Assembly (NCBI RefSeq): GCF_018614575.1
Contig: NZ_JAGGOJ010000032.1
Location: forward strand, 62,001-126,000
Source of the DNA: Streptomyces sp. ISL-10
GTDB lineage: Bacteria > Actinomycetota > Actinomycetes > Streptomycetales > Streptomycetaceae
Length of the DNA: 64,000 nucleotides
Direction of reading: 5' to 3'
Below are positions 37,256 through 46,499 of the stretch, in pieces. The notes beneath the pieces are model-generated. The model was not told the origin of the DNA, ran no database searches, and worked only from the letters and a program-made list of their open reading frames with translations. A program made the translations under genes and the position numbers. The stretch's first letter is position 1. Every line of letters starts with the position of its first letter.

Positions 37256-37827
37256 CGGCTCATCCCATCACGATCACCACTGCCGGACGCAAGCCGGACC
37301 GTGACGGCGGGACGAGATTTCGCCCACGTCCGGCGTCTCCTCGGACTTCGCGGCCGCCGGCGGGAACAGCCACGGTCCCGCGGCTGTTGGCTCCTGAGGG
37401 CGTCCGGCGGATCAGGGCAGGCATCCCCCGCGCTGGCCCACACAGCGCCATCGGTCCGTCCGGCCATCCGAGGAGAGCCCATGCCACCGGGGCACCGCAT
37501 CACCATCGCGCACGTCTGCACGGCGGACGAGAAGCCGGCCGCTGAGTGCACCCGATGCCGCGCACCTGATGTGGCGGTGCGCACCGACGACGCACTGCAC
37601 TCACGCGCAAGTGCACCGCACCCGGGCGGGAGTAGCACGGCATCGCCGGTGGCGATGCCGTGTATCCGCCTCAGAGCGCACGCACCGTAGGGGTCCGTAG
37701 TACCCGATGGTGGTAATCGGTCACGGTGCTCGGTGGGCTCTGTCGATGTAACCGCTGGTGGGCGGCGAGCCTGGGCAAGCCGGGTTCGGCCATGCGCAAT
37801 TCTCTACAGCCACCCTCGGCGCCGGTG
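37256..37827. other. No gene supported, contains a perfect hairpin
   Basis: 37636-37662 is a perfect 12-nt hairpin (CACGGCATCGCC, GGT loop), probably a terminator or operator between the TetR gene and upstream sequence. Nothing else is recognised. Confidence 0.45.
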
Positions 37828-38409
37828 CTACTCCAGCAGCGCGGCCGTGCACTCCTCGGTGAGGTCCTCGGCGTACGGCGGCAGGGGCCCGCCGGCGCGC
37901 AGGTGACGGCGGACCATGGACAGCGGCAGGTCGACCAGGGCGAGGGCCACGCGCTCACGGCCCCGTTCGTCCGTGGCGCCGAGGGCCTCGGCGAGGGCGG
38001 CAAGGGAAGCGAGCACCCGCTCATTGCCCAGGTCGGCGCGCCGGGTGTGTTCCTCGGACCAGTCGGCGCGGCCGAAGTCGGCGGCGCCGTAGAGGAGGAG
38101 GGAGGCCTCGTCCGGGTTCCTGCGACTCCAGCCCACCACGTGCCGGGCGGCCGCGCGCGCCGCCTTGCGGGGGTTGCTCTCCCGGACGAGGACGGCATGG
38201 TAGCCGTCCTGGAAGCGTTCCACGGTCCGCAGCCACACCTCCGCCAGGAGCGCCGTGCGCCCGGCGAAGCGGTGGTAGACGGAGCCGCTGGGGGCGCCGA
38301 CGGCGTGGGCGACTGCCGACATGGTGACGGCGGGCGGCCCGCCGGCGGCGGCGAGGCGGACGGCCGCGTCGAGGAGCTGGTCGGTGTCGAAGCGGGGTGG
38401 TCTCACCAT
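37828..38409 (-). CDS. TetR/AcrR-family repressor
   Basis: 193 residues from the ATG at 38409. N-terminal HTH: RFDTDQLLDAAVRLAAAGGP, PAVTMSAVAHAVGAPSGSVY, HRFAGRTALLAEVW. The all-helical ligand domain follows. Divergently transcribed from an SRPBCC-like gene, with a 36-bp dyad between the two starts. This is the usual layout for a TetR protein that represses both itself and its neighbour. The ligand is unknown. Confidence 0.9.
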   Translation of the reverse strand: MVRPPRFDTDQLLDAAVRLAAAGGPPAVTMSAVAHAVGAPSGSVYHRFAGRTALLAEVWLRTVERFQDGYHAVLVRESNPRKAARAAARHVVGWSRRNPDEASLLLYGAADFGRADWSEEHTRRADLGNERVLASLAALAEALGATDERGRERVALALVDLPLSMVRRHLRAGGPLPPYAEDLTEECTAALLE

Positions 38410-38414
38410 GAATC

Positions 38415-38450
38415 AGAGAGTACTCTCCATTTCATTGGAGGGAAGTCTCT
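38415..38450. promoter_or_regulatory. Dyad operator between TetR and SRPBCC genes
   Basis: Imperfect palindrome with AGAG/CTCT ends and an inner CTCCAT-TTC-ATTGGAG. It covers the short intergenic region just upstream of both starts. AT-richer than the surroundings. The expected site for the divergent TetR repressor. Confidence 0.6.
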
Positions 38451-38471
38451 AATTGTGATGGAGGAGGACCC

Positions 38472-38978
38472 ATGGCCGTCCACAACGTGCACGAGCGCCT
38501 GCTGGCCGCAGACGAGACCGAGGTGGGAGCGCTCATCGACACCCTGGCGAGCGGGGACCGCGACCTGCTGTGGCCCGGCCGCGACTGGTCGCCGATGGAG
38601 TTCGACCGGCCGCTGGGCCCCGGCGCGGTGGGCGGTCACTGGCCGGTGGGGTACACGGTGTCCGGCTACGTCCCCGGGCGCTGGATCCGCTTCGAGTTCA
38701 CCCGGCCGCGCGGCTTCAACGGCTTCCACGAGTTGGCCGTGCTGCCGGTCGGCCCGGGGCGCGCCCGGATCCACCACACCCTGACCATGTCCACCAAGGG
38801 CCTGGCACGGATCACCTGGCCGCTTGCGTTCCGCCCCCTGCACGACGCCTGCCTGGAGGACGCCTTCGACCGGGCCGAACGCGCCTGCACCGGGACCGTC
38901 GCCCGCCCGGCCCGGTGGTCGCCGTACGTGCGTCTCCTCCACGTCCTGGCCGCCCGCGCGACGCGGAAGAAGCTCTAG
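38472..38978 (+). CDS. SRPBCC-like protein under TetR control
   Basis: 168 residues. The ATG at 38472 has a strong GAGGAGG six bases upstream. Fold pattern of a START/Bet v1-like protein: N-terminal helix (HNVHERLLAADETEVGALID), beta strands GYTVSGYVPGRWIRFEFTRP and HELAVLPVGPGRARIHHTLT, and a long C-terminal helix ending RKKL. Such proteins bind hydrophobic ligands or act as cyclases or transporters. The exact role cannot be read. Probably induced when the ligand releases the TetR repressor. Confidence 0.7.
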   Translation: MAVHNVHERLLAADETEVGALIDTLASGDRDLLWPGRDWSPMEFDRPLGPGAVGGHWPVGYTVSGYVPGRWIRFEFTRPRGFNGFHELAVLPVGPGRARIHHTLTMSTKGLARITWPLAFRPLHDACLEDAFDRAERACTGTVARPARWSPYVRLLHVLAARATRKKL

Positions 38979-39071
38979 CCAACAATCCGATCCCCGGCGG
39001 GCCACGACGCCCAACGCACCCCGGCGCCGACGGCTGACGGTTGCCGGAGGAATCCGGTGCTGTCGAAACTC

Positions 39072-39093
39072 GGATTCTGGCTCAACTTCTTTG
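39072..39093. repeat. Orphan ISL3-type terminal repeat
   Basis: GGATTCTGGCTCAACTTCTT then TG, three or four mismatches from the 16297 copy and in the same orientation. Preceded by AAACTC, as at 16291. No transposase follows. Confidence 0.5.
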
Positions 39094-39767
39094 GTGGGGC
39101 CACATTGAGTGACGGGATGGTCTCCGGGGGCACTGCGGGGTCCTTGAGTCAGAACGGTGGGCCTTCGGAGTAGCCGCCCGTCCAGGATTCCAGAGCGGCG
39201 ACCTGACGGACGCGTGTCAGTGCGGTGGGTGTCGATGCCGCTGATGAGCGCGGGCCGGCTGATGTCTGCTCCTGTGACGGCGTGGATGGTCAGGGCTGTC
39301 GCGTGCAGGGGGTGTGCAACCGTGTTCAGCCGGGCGGCGAGGACGTCTGCTGGTGTGCGGTCATGCCCTCGCGCGGGCGGTGCGCCGGTCGTCGTGGAGT
39401 TGAGCTCGGGTGCGCCCGGGCACCCGGCGCGTTTCGGACGGTCTGTCACCACGCCGTCCGACCGTGGGGGAGAGGTGATCCACTGCCCGTCGTCCAGGTT
39501 GGAGGCTGGTTCGGCGGATCCTTGCTGTCCGGCGCTTCGCGTGCCGTCCGGTGAGTGTTCCGTGCGGTCCAAGACCGCACGGGCCTCGGGGAAGGTGGCG
39601 AGGAGGCGGTACGGGGCCGGTTCGAGAAGGGTCTTCGGAGCCGGGGGTGACCGGCCGGTGCCAGAGGAGGGTGAGGCGGATGCCTCACCGCTCGTGCAGC
39701 CTGATACCGTCCCGGGTTGGCGATAGTCCGCCGGATGTGACCGAACGCGCCGTTGTGTGAAAGCCGT
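39094..39767. other. No gene supported
   Basis: A long minus-strand frame (39572-38403) covers most of it, but it is antisense to the SRPBCC gene at one end and carries no motif. Probably the worn interior of a lost mobile element. Confidence 0.4.
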
Positions 39768-40014
39768 TCACGGACGCTCTACCTGCCCGGCCTGTCCTCC
39801 GGCGACTTCGTCCCCGCGCTGGAGCAGTTCCTCGGCTCGCCCGCCGGACTCTCGCCGGCCACCGTCACCCGCCTCACCACGCAGTGGCAGGCCGAACATG
39901 CCGCCTTCAACGAGCGCGACCTGTCCGCGACCGACTACGTCTATGTCTGGGCCGACGGCATCCACCTGAAGATACGGCTCGAGCAGGCCAAGGCCGCCGT
40001 CCTGGTACTGAGCT
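39768..40014 (+). pseudogene. IS256-family transposase fragment
   Basis: YLPGLSSGDFVPALEQFLGS, LSPATVTRLTTQWQAEHAAF and the first catalytic Asp in YVYVWADGIHLKIRLEQAKA match IS256 transposases. The fragment is cut at 40014, where another IS begins, with no continuation found on the far side. Confidence 0.75.
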
Positions 40015-40020
40015 TGTTCT

Positions 40021-41063
40021 TTATGGTCTGGCCTGGTCACGTTCGGCAATGGTCTCGGGCGGTCTGACTGTTTTGCCCACGTCGTATCGGGTGGCGGGGT
40101 GACGGTTCTTCGAGCCGAGCGGCCTGGCGGGACCGGGCCGGTTGGGTTTCGGTGCCCGGGCTGGACAGGGCAAGTTCGCGCGGAGGTTCCCGAACCCCCA
40201 GCGGACCCGGGCGGGCGTGAGCCGGCCGGGCTCGGCCGGCTTCTCCCAGGGCGACGGAGGTCAGCGGCCAGCGGCCGGGCGAGGCGAAGTTGGGTGTGGG
40301 CCGCGATGACCAGCCAGGTCCACCGGTCCGCGGCCTCGGGGGTGCGGAGCTTCGGACAGGTCCAGCCCAGCGTCTGCTTGATCATCCGGAACGTGTGCTC
40401 CAGGTCGAATCTGCGCAGGAACGCCTGCCAGCGCAGGTCGACGTCCTCGCCCGACAGGCCGGTGGCCGACGACCACAGCCAGACGGGGAGTGGGTCGTGG
40501 CCGCCTGGCAGGCGGTCGACTTGCAAGCGGATCAACGTGCCTTGGATGACAGGGAGTTCGGCGGTGTGGTCGATCCACGCGGAGCGGGTGGTCAGACGAG
40601 GATGGATGCGGTCGCAGGCCATCGCGCGAGCGGTGCCGTAGCGGTCGGTGACCTGCACGGTCGCGGCATCGGGCTCGCCCCAGGTGTCGGGCTTGGCGAA
40701 GCGCAACTCCTTGCCGTGTTTCGCCGGGCGCCCGCCCTGCGGCGGCGAGATCCAGGGGACCGGGACAGGCTTGCGCATCACTCGGTCCATGCGTATCCGC
40801 CCCAGGACCTCCACCGGCAGTCCTTCCAGTAAACAGGCCATGCGCGGAGCGTCGTAGCCGGCATCGAAGACAACCAGGATGTCGCGGTCGCCCGCGTGCC
40901 AACGGCCCATGTCGATGAGGCCCTCGACCACCCGGCGGGCCTGGGCAGCGGTGACCTCGGCGACGTCGTCGACCGGCCCCAGCCGCAACGCGTCCAGGAT
41001 CTGGCACCACGACGTCCGGCCCGACTCCAACACGGCGACGAACGATAGGGTCAGACACTTCAT
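40021..41063 (-). pseudogene. DDE transposase (IS701-like group), frameshifted
   Basis: From ATG 41063: MKCLTLSFVAVLESGRTSWC, ILVVFDAGYDAPRMACLLEG (first Asp), then FDLEHTFRMIKQTLGWTCPK with the catalytic Glu, and ADRWTWLVIAAHTQLRLARP. One base is lost near 40250. In the corrected frame the protein ends properly (AERDQARP, stop at 40021), while the actual frame runs on to 39768. Family members are about 350-400 residues, so only one lesion is seen. It interrupts the IS256 fragment. Confidence 0.65.
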
Positions 41064-41163
41064 GGCGACGTATCACCCGACCATGATCCATGACCCGAGA
41101 TCACATTGACGACAGACCCTAGGCCCGGCCTGGCACAGGAGGCGGAACCGGTGGGACGGTGGG

Positions 41164-42498
41164 TCAGTCGTTCTGGCGCTGGTGGATGACCATGGGCATG
41201 CGGGTCGGGTGTGCCATGGAGGAAGTCGCCTCAGCGGGGGGCTTGCTGCCCGGGACGGAGCGGAGTCGCCAGCGCGGCAGGATGGTGGCCAGGGTGATGG
41301 TGGCTTCGAGCCAGCTGAACTTGTCGCCGATGCACTTGCGGTTGCCGGCACCGAAGGGGACGACGTGGTCGCGGGGTCGTGCGGCGACTTGTTCGGGCAG
41401 CCAGCGGTCCGGGTCGAAGCGGTCCGGGTCTGGGTACAGCTCGGGGCGGCGGTGCAGCGCGTAGAGGCTGATGAGTACTTCAGTATCGGCGGGAATCTCG
41501 TAGCCGCCGATGGTGACCGGTTCGATCGTGCGCCGCATCATGGTGACCACGCCGTGGAGGCGGATCGCCTCATCCAGGACCCGGGTGATGCCGGGCAGCT
41601 GCGGCACGTCGGCGAAGGTGACCGGACGGTCGCCGATTGCCTTGTCGATCTCCGCGAGCAGTTCCTCTTCCAAGTCTGGGCGCTGGCCTATGTGGTAGAG
41701 CGCCCAGGCGAGGGTGGAGGCCGTGGTCTCGGTGCCGGCGAACAGCATGGTGGCCAGTTCGTCGCGGATCTCCACGTCGGTCAGGCCGGCGCCGGTGTCG
41801 TCGCGCGCAGAGAGCAGCAGGGACAGAAGGTCGGTGCGGGCTTCCGGGTTGGAGGCACGCGTGGTGGTGATCACATCATCGATCACGGAGCGCATCCTGG
41901 CAGCGGACCGATCGAAGGCCCGCCAGATCGGCAGCCCGTCGAGGGCCTTGGGGGCGAGGGCCCGACGCAGCATGTCCTTCAGGATGACCGGTAGGTCCTC
42001 GCGGACGGACTCGACGGCGGGACGGCCGATGTCGGCGCTGAAGAGGGTGGCGGCCAGGGTCTCGATCGCGTAATTGCCCATGACCTGGTTGGCGTCGATG
42101 ACCTGGCCGTCGCTCCAGGATCCGGAGAGAGCTTGCGCGCGCCCGCTCATCACAGCGGCGTAGCCCTCCAGGCGCTCCTTGTAGAACATCGGCTGGATCA
42201 GGCGCCGGTTGCGTATGTGCTGCGCGCCCTCCGAGTTTCCGAGGCCGTTGCCGACGAGCGGCCTGATGCGGTCGAAGAGTCGGCCCTTCCTGAACGATCG
42301 CCCCTTCTTCACCAGGACTTCGTTGACCGTGTCGGGGGTGGTGACCAGGATCACCGGCATGGTGCCGACGTCGATGCGTAGTACGGGCCCTTCGGCATGG
42401 AGGGATCGCAGGACTCCGAGCGGGTCGTGCAACAGGCGGGGCACGTGGCCGAGGCCGGGCACACGTCCCTTGACTCGGGGGATGGAATCCAGTGACAC
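41164..42498 (-). CDS. Cytochrome P450
   Basis: 444 residues with a GTG start at 42498 after GAGAGGA. Complete P450: oxygen-activation I helix MLFAGTETTASTLAWAL, ExxR K helix as E-A-I-R in RVLDEAIRLHGVVTM, PERF-type RFDPDRWLPEQ, and heme loop PFGAGNRKCIG with Cys389. Its overall shape (GVLRSLHAEGPVLRIDVG, RNRRLIQPMFYKERL) resembles the pentalenene-oxygenase type P450s that oxidise terpene hydrocarbons. It points away from the other P450 and the cyclase, but all lie within 5.2 kb. A tailoring role on the cyclase product is likely but inferred. Redox partners are not encoded here. Confidence 0.88.
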   Translation of the reverse strand: MSLDSIPRVKGRVPGLGHVPRLLHDPLGVLRSLHAEGPVLRIDVGTMPVILVTTPDTVNEVLVKKGRSFRKGRLFDRIRPLVGNGLGNSEGAQHIRNRRLIQPMFYKERLEGYAAVMSGRAQALSGSWSDGQVIDANQVMGNYAIETLAATLFSADIGRPAVESVREDLPVILKDMLRRALAPKALDGLPIWRAFDRSAARMRSVIDDVITTTRASNPEARTDLLSLLLSARDDTGAGLTDVEIRDELATMLFAGTETTASTLAWALYHIGQRPDLEEELLAEIDKAIGDRPVTFADVPQLPGITRVLDEAIRLHGVVTMMRRTIEPVTIGGYEIPADTEVLISLYALHRRPELYPDPDRFDPDRWLPEQVAARPRDHVVPFGAGNRKCIGDKFSWLEATITLATILPRWRLRSVPGSKPPAEATSSMAHPTRMPMVIHQRQND

Positions 42499-42877
42499 GG
42501 TGCGTCCTCTCGCGAGACAGACTCGCGCCGGTGCTCAGCTGCCCCGGCGTGATGGGTAAGGGTGGTCGGGTGCGCGCGAACAGTCGGCCGGCCGAAGCGG
42601 TCAAGTTCGCCGCATACTATTCGCCCTTGATCGTCTTCGGACAGGGCGCCATGGGCTACGGGGAGATCGACCCGAGCTGGTGATGACTCAACCACCCGTC
42701 GTGCAAGGTGGCTTGACGACGTGTCGAGCCGTGGTGCGCCGCCGATATGCTGTCCTGCGGCTGGCGATCTTGCTGCCTGAAGACCGGCAGCCGGTGCCGC
42801 ATCCCGCGGTCAGCAGTGACGATCATGAGCGCCCCGGCCGGCCTTCGTGACAGGGTGCTCCCATAACCGGAGGCTCC
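42499..42877. other. Divergent promoter region, no gene supported
   Basis: Lies between the two divergent P450 genes. A plus-strand frame ends IVFGQGAMGYGEIDPSW at 42683 but has no partner. No clear operator palindrome. Confidence 0.4.
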
Positions 42878-44275
42878 GTGACTACCCCACCCCCGATACC
42901 CGCCGACGGGCTCGTGCCGCCGCCCGGGTGCCCCGCCCACGGCATGGCCCCCAATGCCCTCCGGCGTCTGGCGGAGATCACCGACCCGGCCCGCGCGTAC
43001 GAGGAGCTGCGCCAGGAGCACGGTCCGGTCGCTCCGGTCCTGTTGCATGGGGACATCCCGGCGTGGATCGTGCTCGGCTACCGGGAGAACCTGGAAGTGA
43101 TGCGCACTCCGTTGGTGTTCAGCCGGGACTCACGGCGCTGGAATGCCTTCCTCGAGGGGCGCGTGCCGGCGGACTCGCCGTTCCTCCCCATGGTGGCCTG
43201 GCAGCCGTTGTGTGTCTTCGCCGACGGCGCGGAGCACGCCCGCTTGCGCGGCGCGGTCGTGGACGGTCTGGCCCAGTTCAACCGCCGCGGCATGCGCCGG
43301 TACGTCACCCACTACACACGTGAGCTCGTCGCCGGCTTCAAAGCGGACGGCACCGCCGACCTCGTGCATGACTACGCCGAGCCTCTGCCCATGCTGGTCG
43401 TCAGTCGCCTGCTCGGCATGACCCCGGACAAGGGCCCACTCCTGGTCGAGCCGACACTCGACCTGCTGCGCGGCAGCGAGACCGCGGCAGCCAGCAACGC
43501 CGTCGTGACCCAGGTGCTGCAGGACCTGGTCGCCCACAAGAAGACAGCCCCGGGCAACGACCTCGCCTCAAGCCTCATCCTGCACGAGTCCCAACTCACG
43601 GACACCGAGATCGTCGAGCATCTGCGCCTGACCCTGGTGGCTGCGCATCAGGGCACAGTCAATCTGATCGCCCAAACACTCCGGCTGATCCTGACAGACC
43701 GCCGGTTCCGTGGCAGCCTCTCCGGGGGCCGCATGACCCTGCCCGACGCACTGGAACAGGTCATGTGGGACAACCCCAGCATCGGTGTGGTCCCCGGCCG
43801 GTGGGCCACCGACGACACCAAGCTCGGCGGCCGGCACATCCGGAAGGGTGACCTGCTCCTCCTCGGCATCGCCGCCGCCAATGTGGACCCGGAACAGCGG
43901 CCCGACCTCAGCGTGCCGATGCACGGCAACCGTTCGCACCTCGCACTGAGCGCCGGGCCCCACGAGTGCCCGGGCGGAGACATCGGCCGCGCCATCGCGG
44001 ACACCGGGATCGACGAACTCATGGCGCTGCTCCCGGACGTGCGGCTTGCCATCCCCGAGACCGAGATCGGGATCACCGCCGACTGGCTTACCCGCCGTCC
44101 CTCCGCTCTTCCCGTCCAGTTCACCTGGCCGCGCTCCATTGGCTCGCAGCACGTTCCCCCCGCACCGGCGGCCGCCCAGCCGCTGCCGGAAGCCGCCCGG
44201 GTAGCGCCCGACTCGGTCACCGCCGCCGTGTCTGAGCCTCCCCGCTCGTGGTGGCGATCGCTGCTGAACCGCTAA
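42878..44275 (+). CDS. CYP157-like cytochrome P450 without ExxR
   Basis: 465 residues; the ATG-like start (GTG) at 42878 follows GGAGG. The heme loop is HLALSAGPHECPGG with Cys364. At the K helix, where nearly all P450s have E-x-x-R, it reads E293-Q-V-M-W297. The I helix is also unusual: LVAAHQGTVNLIAQTLR, with no acid-Thr pair. Streptomyces CYP157 members are known to replace ExxR with E-Q-S-L-W and often sit beside conservons or other P450s. This protein fits that group. The C-terminal ~45 residues are Pro/Ala-rich. It starts 379 bases from the divergent P450. Whether it is catalytically active is unknown. Confidence 0.85.
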   Translation: MTTPPPIPADGLVPPPGCPAHGMAPNALRRLAEITDPARAYEELRQEHGPVAPVLLHGDIPAWIVLGYRENLEVMRTPLVFSRDSRRWNAFLEGRVPADSPFLPMVAWQPLCVFADGAEHARLRGAVVDGLAQFNRRGMRRYVTHYTRELVAGFKADGTADLVHDYAEPLPMLVVSRLLGMTPDKGPLLVEPTLDLLRGSETAAASNAVVTQVLQDLVAHKKTAPGNDLASSLILHESQLTDTEIVEHLRLTLVAAHQGTVNLIAQTLRLILTDRRFRGSLSGGRMTLPDALEQVMWDNPSIGVVPGRWATDDTKLGGRHIRKGDLLLLGIAAANVDPEQRPDLSVPMHGNRSHLALSAGPHECPGGDIGRAIADTGIDELMALLPDVRLAIPETEIGITADWLTRRPSALPVQFTWPRSIGSQHVPPAPAAAQPLPEAARVAPDSVTAAVSEPPRSWWRSLLNR

Positions 44276-44935
44276 CCCCCTTGAGCGTGACCGCCCGCCG
44301 CTGCTTCCCGGGGGCGCGCCAGGGCTGGTAACGAGCGCCGGGCCCGAACCAAGGTTCGGGCCCGGCGCTCGTCGATGCCCTGACCTGCGAGGACGCCGCA
44401 GCAGCCGTCTGGCGGCCCTCCGCGGCCACCGCTGCGCCCTTGATGCCGTGCAGGTGGACCGACAGGGAGAGGAGCCCCTGCTCCGAGATGGAGGCCATGC
44501 GCTGCGGCTCTGCGGCCAGCGTGAGATGCGGGTACCGGGTGAACAGTGCGCGCAGCGCGATCTGTGCCTCCAGCCTCGCCAGCCGGGCGCCCAGGCAGTA
44601 GTGCGCGCCGCGGCCGAAGGCGGTGTGTTCGCGGTTCGTGGATCTGGTGGTGTCGAACGAGTCCGGGTTCGTGTGGCGGGAGCCGTCGCGGCCGACGGCC
44701 ATCACGCTCGCCATCACCGCCTCGCCCTTGGCCACGGTGACCCCGGCGATTTCGACGTCGTCGACGGCGCAGCGCAGCAGGATGTGACGCACGGGTGGTG
44801 TGTAGCGCAGCCCTTCCTCCACCACGGCCGCCCAGGCGGCGTCCGGGTCGGGCGCCTGCAGTGCGGCGGTGAGCATCTCCGGCGCATCCAGCCACACATC
44901 CGTCGGCGAGGGCCCTGCCCAGCCTGCCTTCCCGA
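44217..44935 (-). pseudogene. Cytochrome P450, C-terminal remnant
   Basis: VVEEGLRYTPPVRHILLRCA (K helix with E-G-L-R) and FGRGAHYCLGARLARLEAQI (heme loop) are intact. Everything before the J helix is missing, and no start codon leads into the frame. The match ends near 44400 with SLSVHLHG. The remaining frame to 44217 passes through a 40-bp hairpin and overlaps the CYP157-like gene. About two thirds of the protein is lost. It was probably a third tailoring enzyme of the locus. Confidence 0.8.
44332..44371. terminator. Perfect 19-nt hairpin between convergent P450 genes
   Basis: Arms CGAGCGCCGGGCCCGAACC and its exact complement, loop AA. It starts 57 bases after the CYP157-like stop and can stop both strands. 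Confidence 0.8.
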
Positions 44936-45265
44936 CGGCTCCCGCAGTGCGGATCAGCCGAGAGGTCATTCGGCAAGCAGCCCAGAGGCGACGGTACCCA
45001 CCCGTTCGGCCTCGACCGCGGTCGGCGGAGGCCGCCGCCATCTTCGGGTGGGTACAGGGCACAGTGCGAACCGCCCCAGGTGAACAAGGGAAGACTGGTG
45101 GGCCTTGTCCGATCCGCCTCTGGTGACCTCCTGCCACAGAGGCTCCCTTGGAGGGTTGACTCAGCATCAGTAGCATGCGCTATTCGACTACTTAACGTGA
45201 GATTCCGGCCATGATTCGTGTGCACGCGCCGTGCTCGCGTACCGATGAGCTGAAAGGGCAGCACG

Positions 45266-46342
45266 GTGACTTCACCCCTGGCGATTCCGCCGACGTACGC
45301 ACCCATCCCGTCCGCCATCCATCTGAGCCACGCCGCCATCGACGCACGGACCGCAGCCTGGGCCGATCAGTTCAACCTCGGGTCGCAGGAATGGCGCAGC
45401 CGGCTCGTCACCCAGGACATCGGCGTCTTCGCCTCGCGGATCCTTCCCGAGGGCCAGGAGGAAGTTGTCGCCCTGCTCTCAGACTTCGTCATATGGCTGT
45501 TCGCCGTGGACGACGGCTACTGCGAGGAAGGCGACCTGGGCGACAAGCCCTACGAACTGGCGGCAGTGCTCCACCGCCTGCTGCGCATAGCGCAGAACCC
45601 CCAGGCGCCCATGCTGACCAACGATCCACTGGCTGAAGGCCTGCGCGACCTGACACTGCGGGTGTCGCGCTGGGGGACCGCCCTGCAGGTCGAACGGTGG
45701 GTGGACACCCTGCGCGAATACTTCTTCGCCGTGGTCTGGGAGGCGGAGCAGCGCGCCGCGAACCGGGTGCCCACGTTGAACGACTACGCGCTGATGCGCC
45801 TCTACGACGGCGCGACCTCCGTCGTGCAGCCGTTCCTGGAGATGGGCCAAGGATTCGAGCTCCAGTCGCACGAGCGGGACAGCAAGGCGCTGCGGGCCGC
45901 CGCCGAGATGACCTCGTTCATCACGACGTGGGACAACGACATCTACTCCCACCACAAGGAGAGCCGGGGGACGGGCTATTACCTGAACGTCGTCCGCGTG
46001 CTGATGCACGAGTACGACCTGAGCCCAGAGGCGGCCCTCACCATGGCCGTCGCCCAGCGCGACCGCGTCATGTGCCTGTTCCTGAGCCTGCGCGCGAAGT
46101 TGGAGGACCAGGGAAGCCCGCAGATGCGGCAGTACCTGCGTGGTCTCTCCTCCTTCATCCGGGCCACCCAGGACTGGAGCATCAGTTCCCTGCGCTACAC
46201 CACGCCCGACGACCCGGCCCTGCTCCCCAGCGCGTTCACCGACAGGCCGACCGACGACAGCACCGACCCGCTGGACATCGCGTCAATCTCCTGGTGGTGG
46301 GATCTGGTGCCCGCCTCCCGAACGGACCCCCTGCGCGGATAG
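45266..46342 (+). CDS. Class I terpene cyclase
   Basis: 358 residues. The GTG at 45266 follows AAAGGGC. All hallmarks of bacterial terpene synthases are present. The Asp-rich metal motif is D82-D-G-Y-C-E-E in WLFAVDDGYCEEGD. The NSE triad is N224-D-I-Y-S228-H-H-K-E232. The pyrophosphate-sensor Arg178 lies exactly 46 residues before N224. The C-terminal Arg310-Tyr311 pair is in SSLRYTTP. It ionises and cyclises farnesyl or geranylgeranyl diphosphate. Product and chain length cannot be predicted from motifs alone. DDGYCEE differs from the classic DDxxD. A hairpin follows the stop. Neighbouring P450s make this a probable terpenoid locus. Confidence 0.92.
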   Translation: MTSPLAIPPTYAPIPSAIHLSHAAIDARTAAWADQFNLGSQEWRSRLVTQDIGVFASRILPEGQEEVVALLSDFVIWLFAVDDGYCEEGDLGDKPYELAAVLHRLLRIAQNPQAPMLTNDPLAEGLRDLTLRVSRWGTALQVERWVDTLREYFFAVVWEAEQRAANRVPTLNDYALMRLYDGATSVVQPFLEMGQGFELQSHERDSKALRAAAEMTSFITTWDNDIYSHHKESRGTGYYLNVVRVLMHEYDLSPEAALTMAVAQRDRVMCLFLSLRAKLEDQGSPQMRQYLRGLSSFIRATQDWSISSLRYTTPDDPALLPSAFTDRPTDDSTDPLDIASISWWWDLVPASRTDPLRG

Positions 46343-46381
46343 GCCCCAGGCCACCGGACAGCCCTCCCCTTGCGATCCACC

Positions 46382-46414
46382 GCGGCGCCCGGCAGCACCA
46401 CTGCCGGGCGCCGC
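46382..46414 (+). terminator. Hairpin downstream of terpene cyclase
   Basis: 13-nt perfect arms (GCGGCGCCCGGCA) with a 7-nt loop, 40 bases after the cyclase stop. Confidence 0.7.
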
Positions 46415-46499
46415 TCGGCCGGGCGACCTCGCGCGGTGCATGGCTCCCGGGACGCCCCTGATGGTCGGGGACTCCGGCAGGAGCCCCGGACCACTCCGG

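Noticed and set aside
38403..39572. A 389-residue minus-strand reading frame
   Set aside because: It is antisense to the well-supported SRPBCC-like gene over half its length, has no motif or ribosome-binding site, and is of the kind expected from high third-position GC.
42492..42683. A 63-residue plus-strand frame between the divergent P450 genes
   Set aside because: Overlaps the start of the minus-strand P450, has no ribosome-binding site and no family resemblance.
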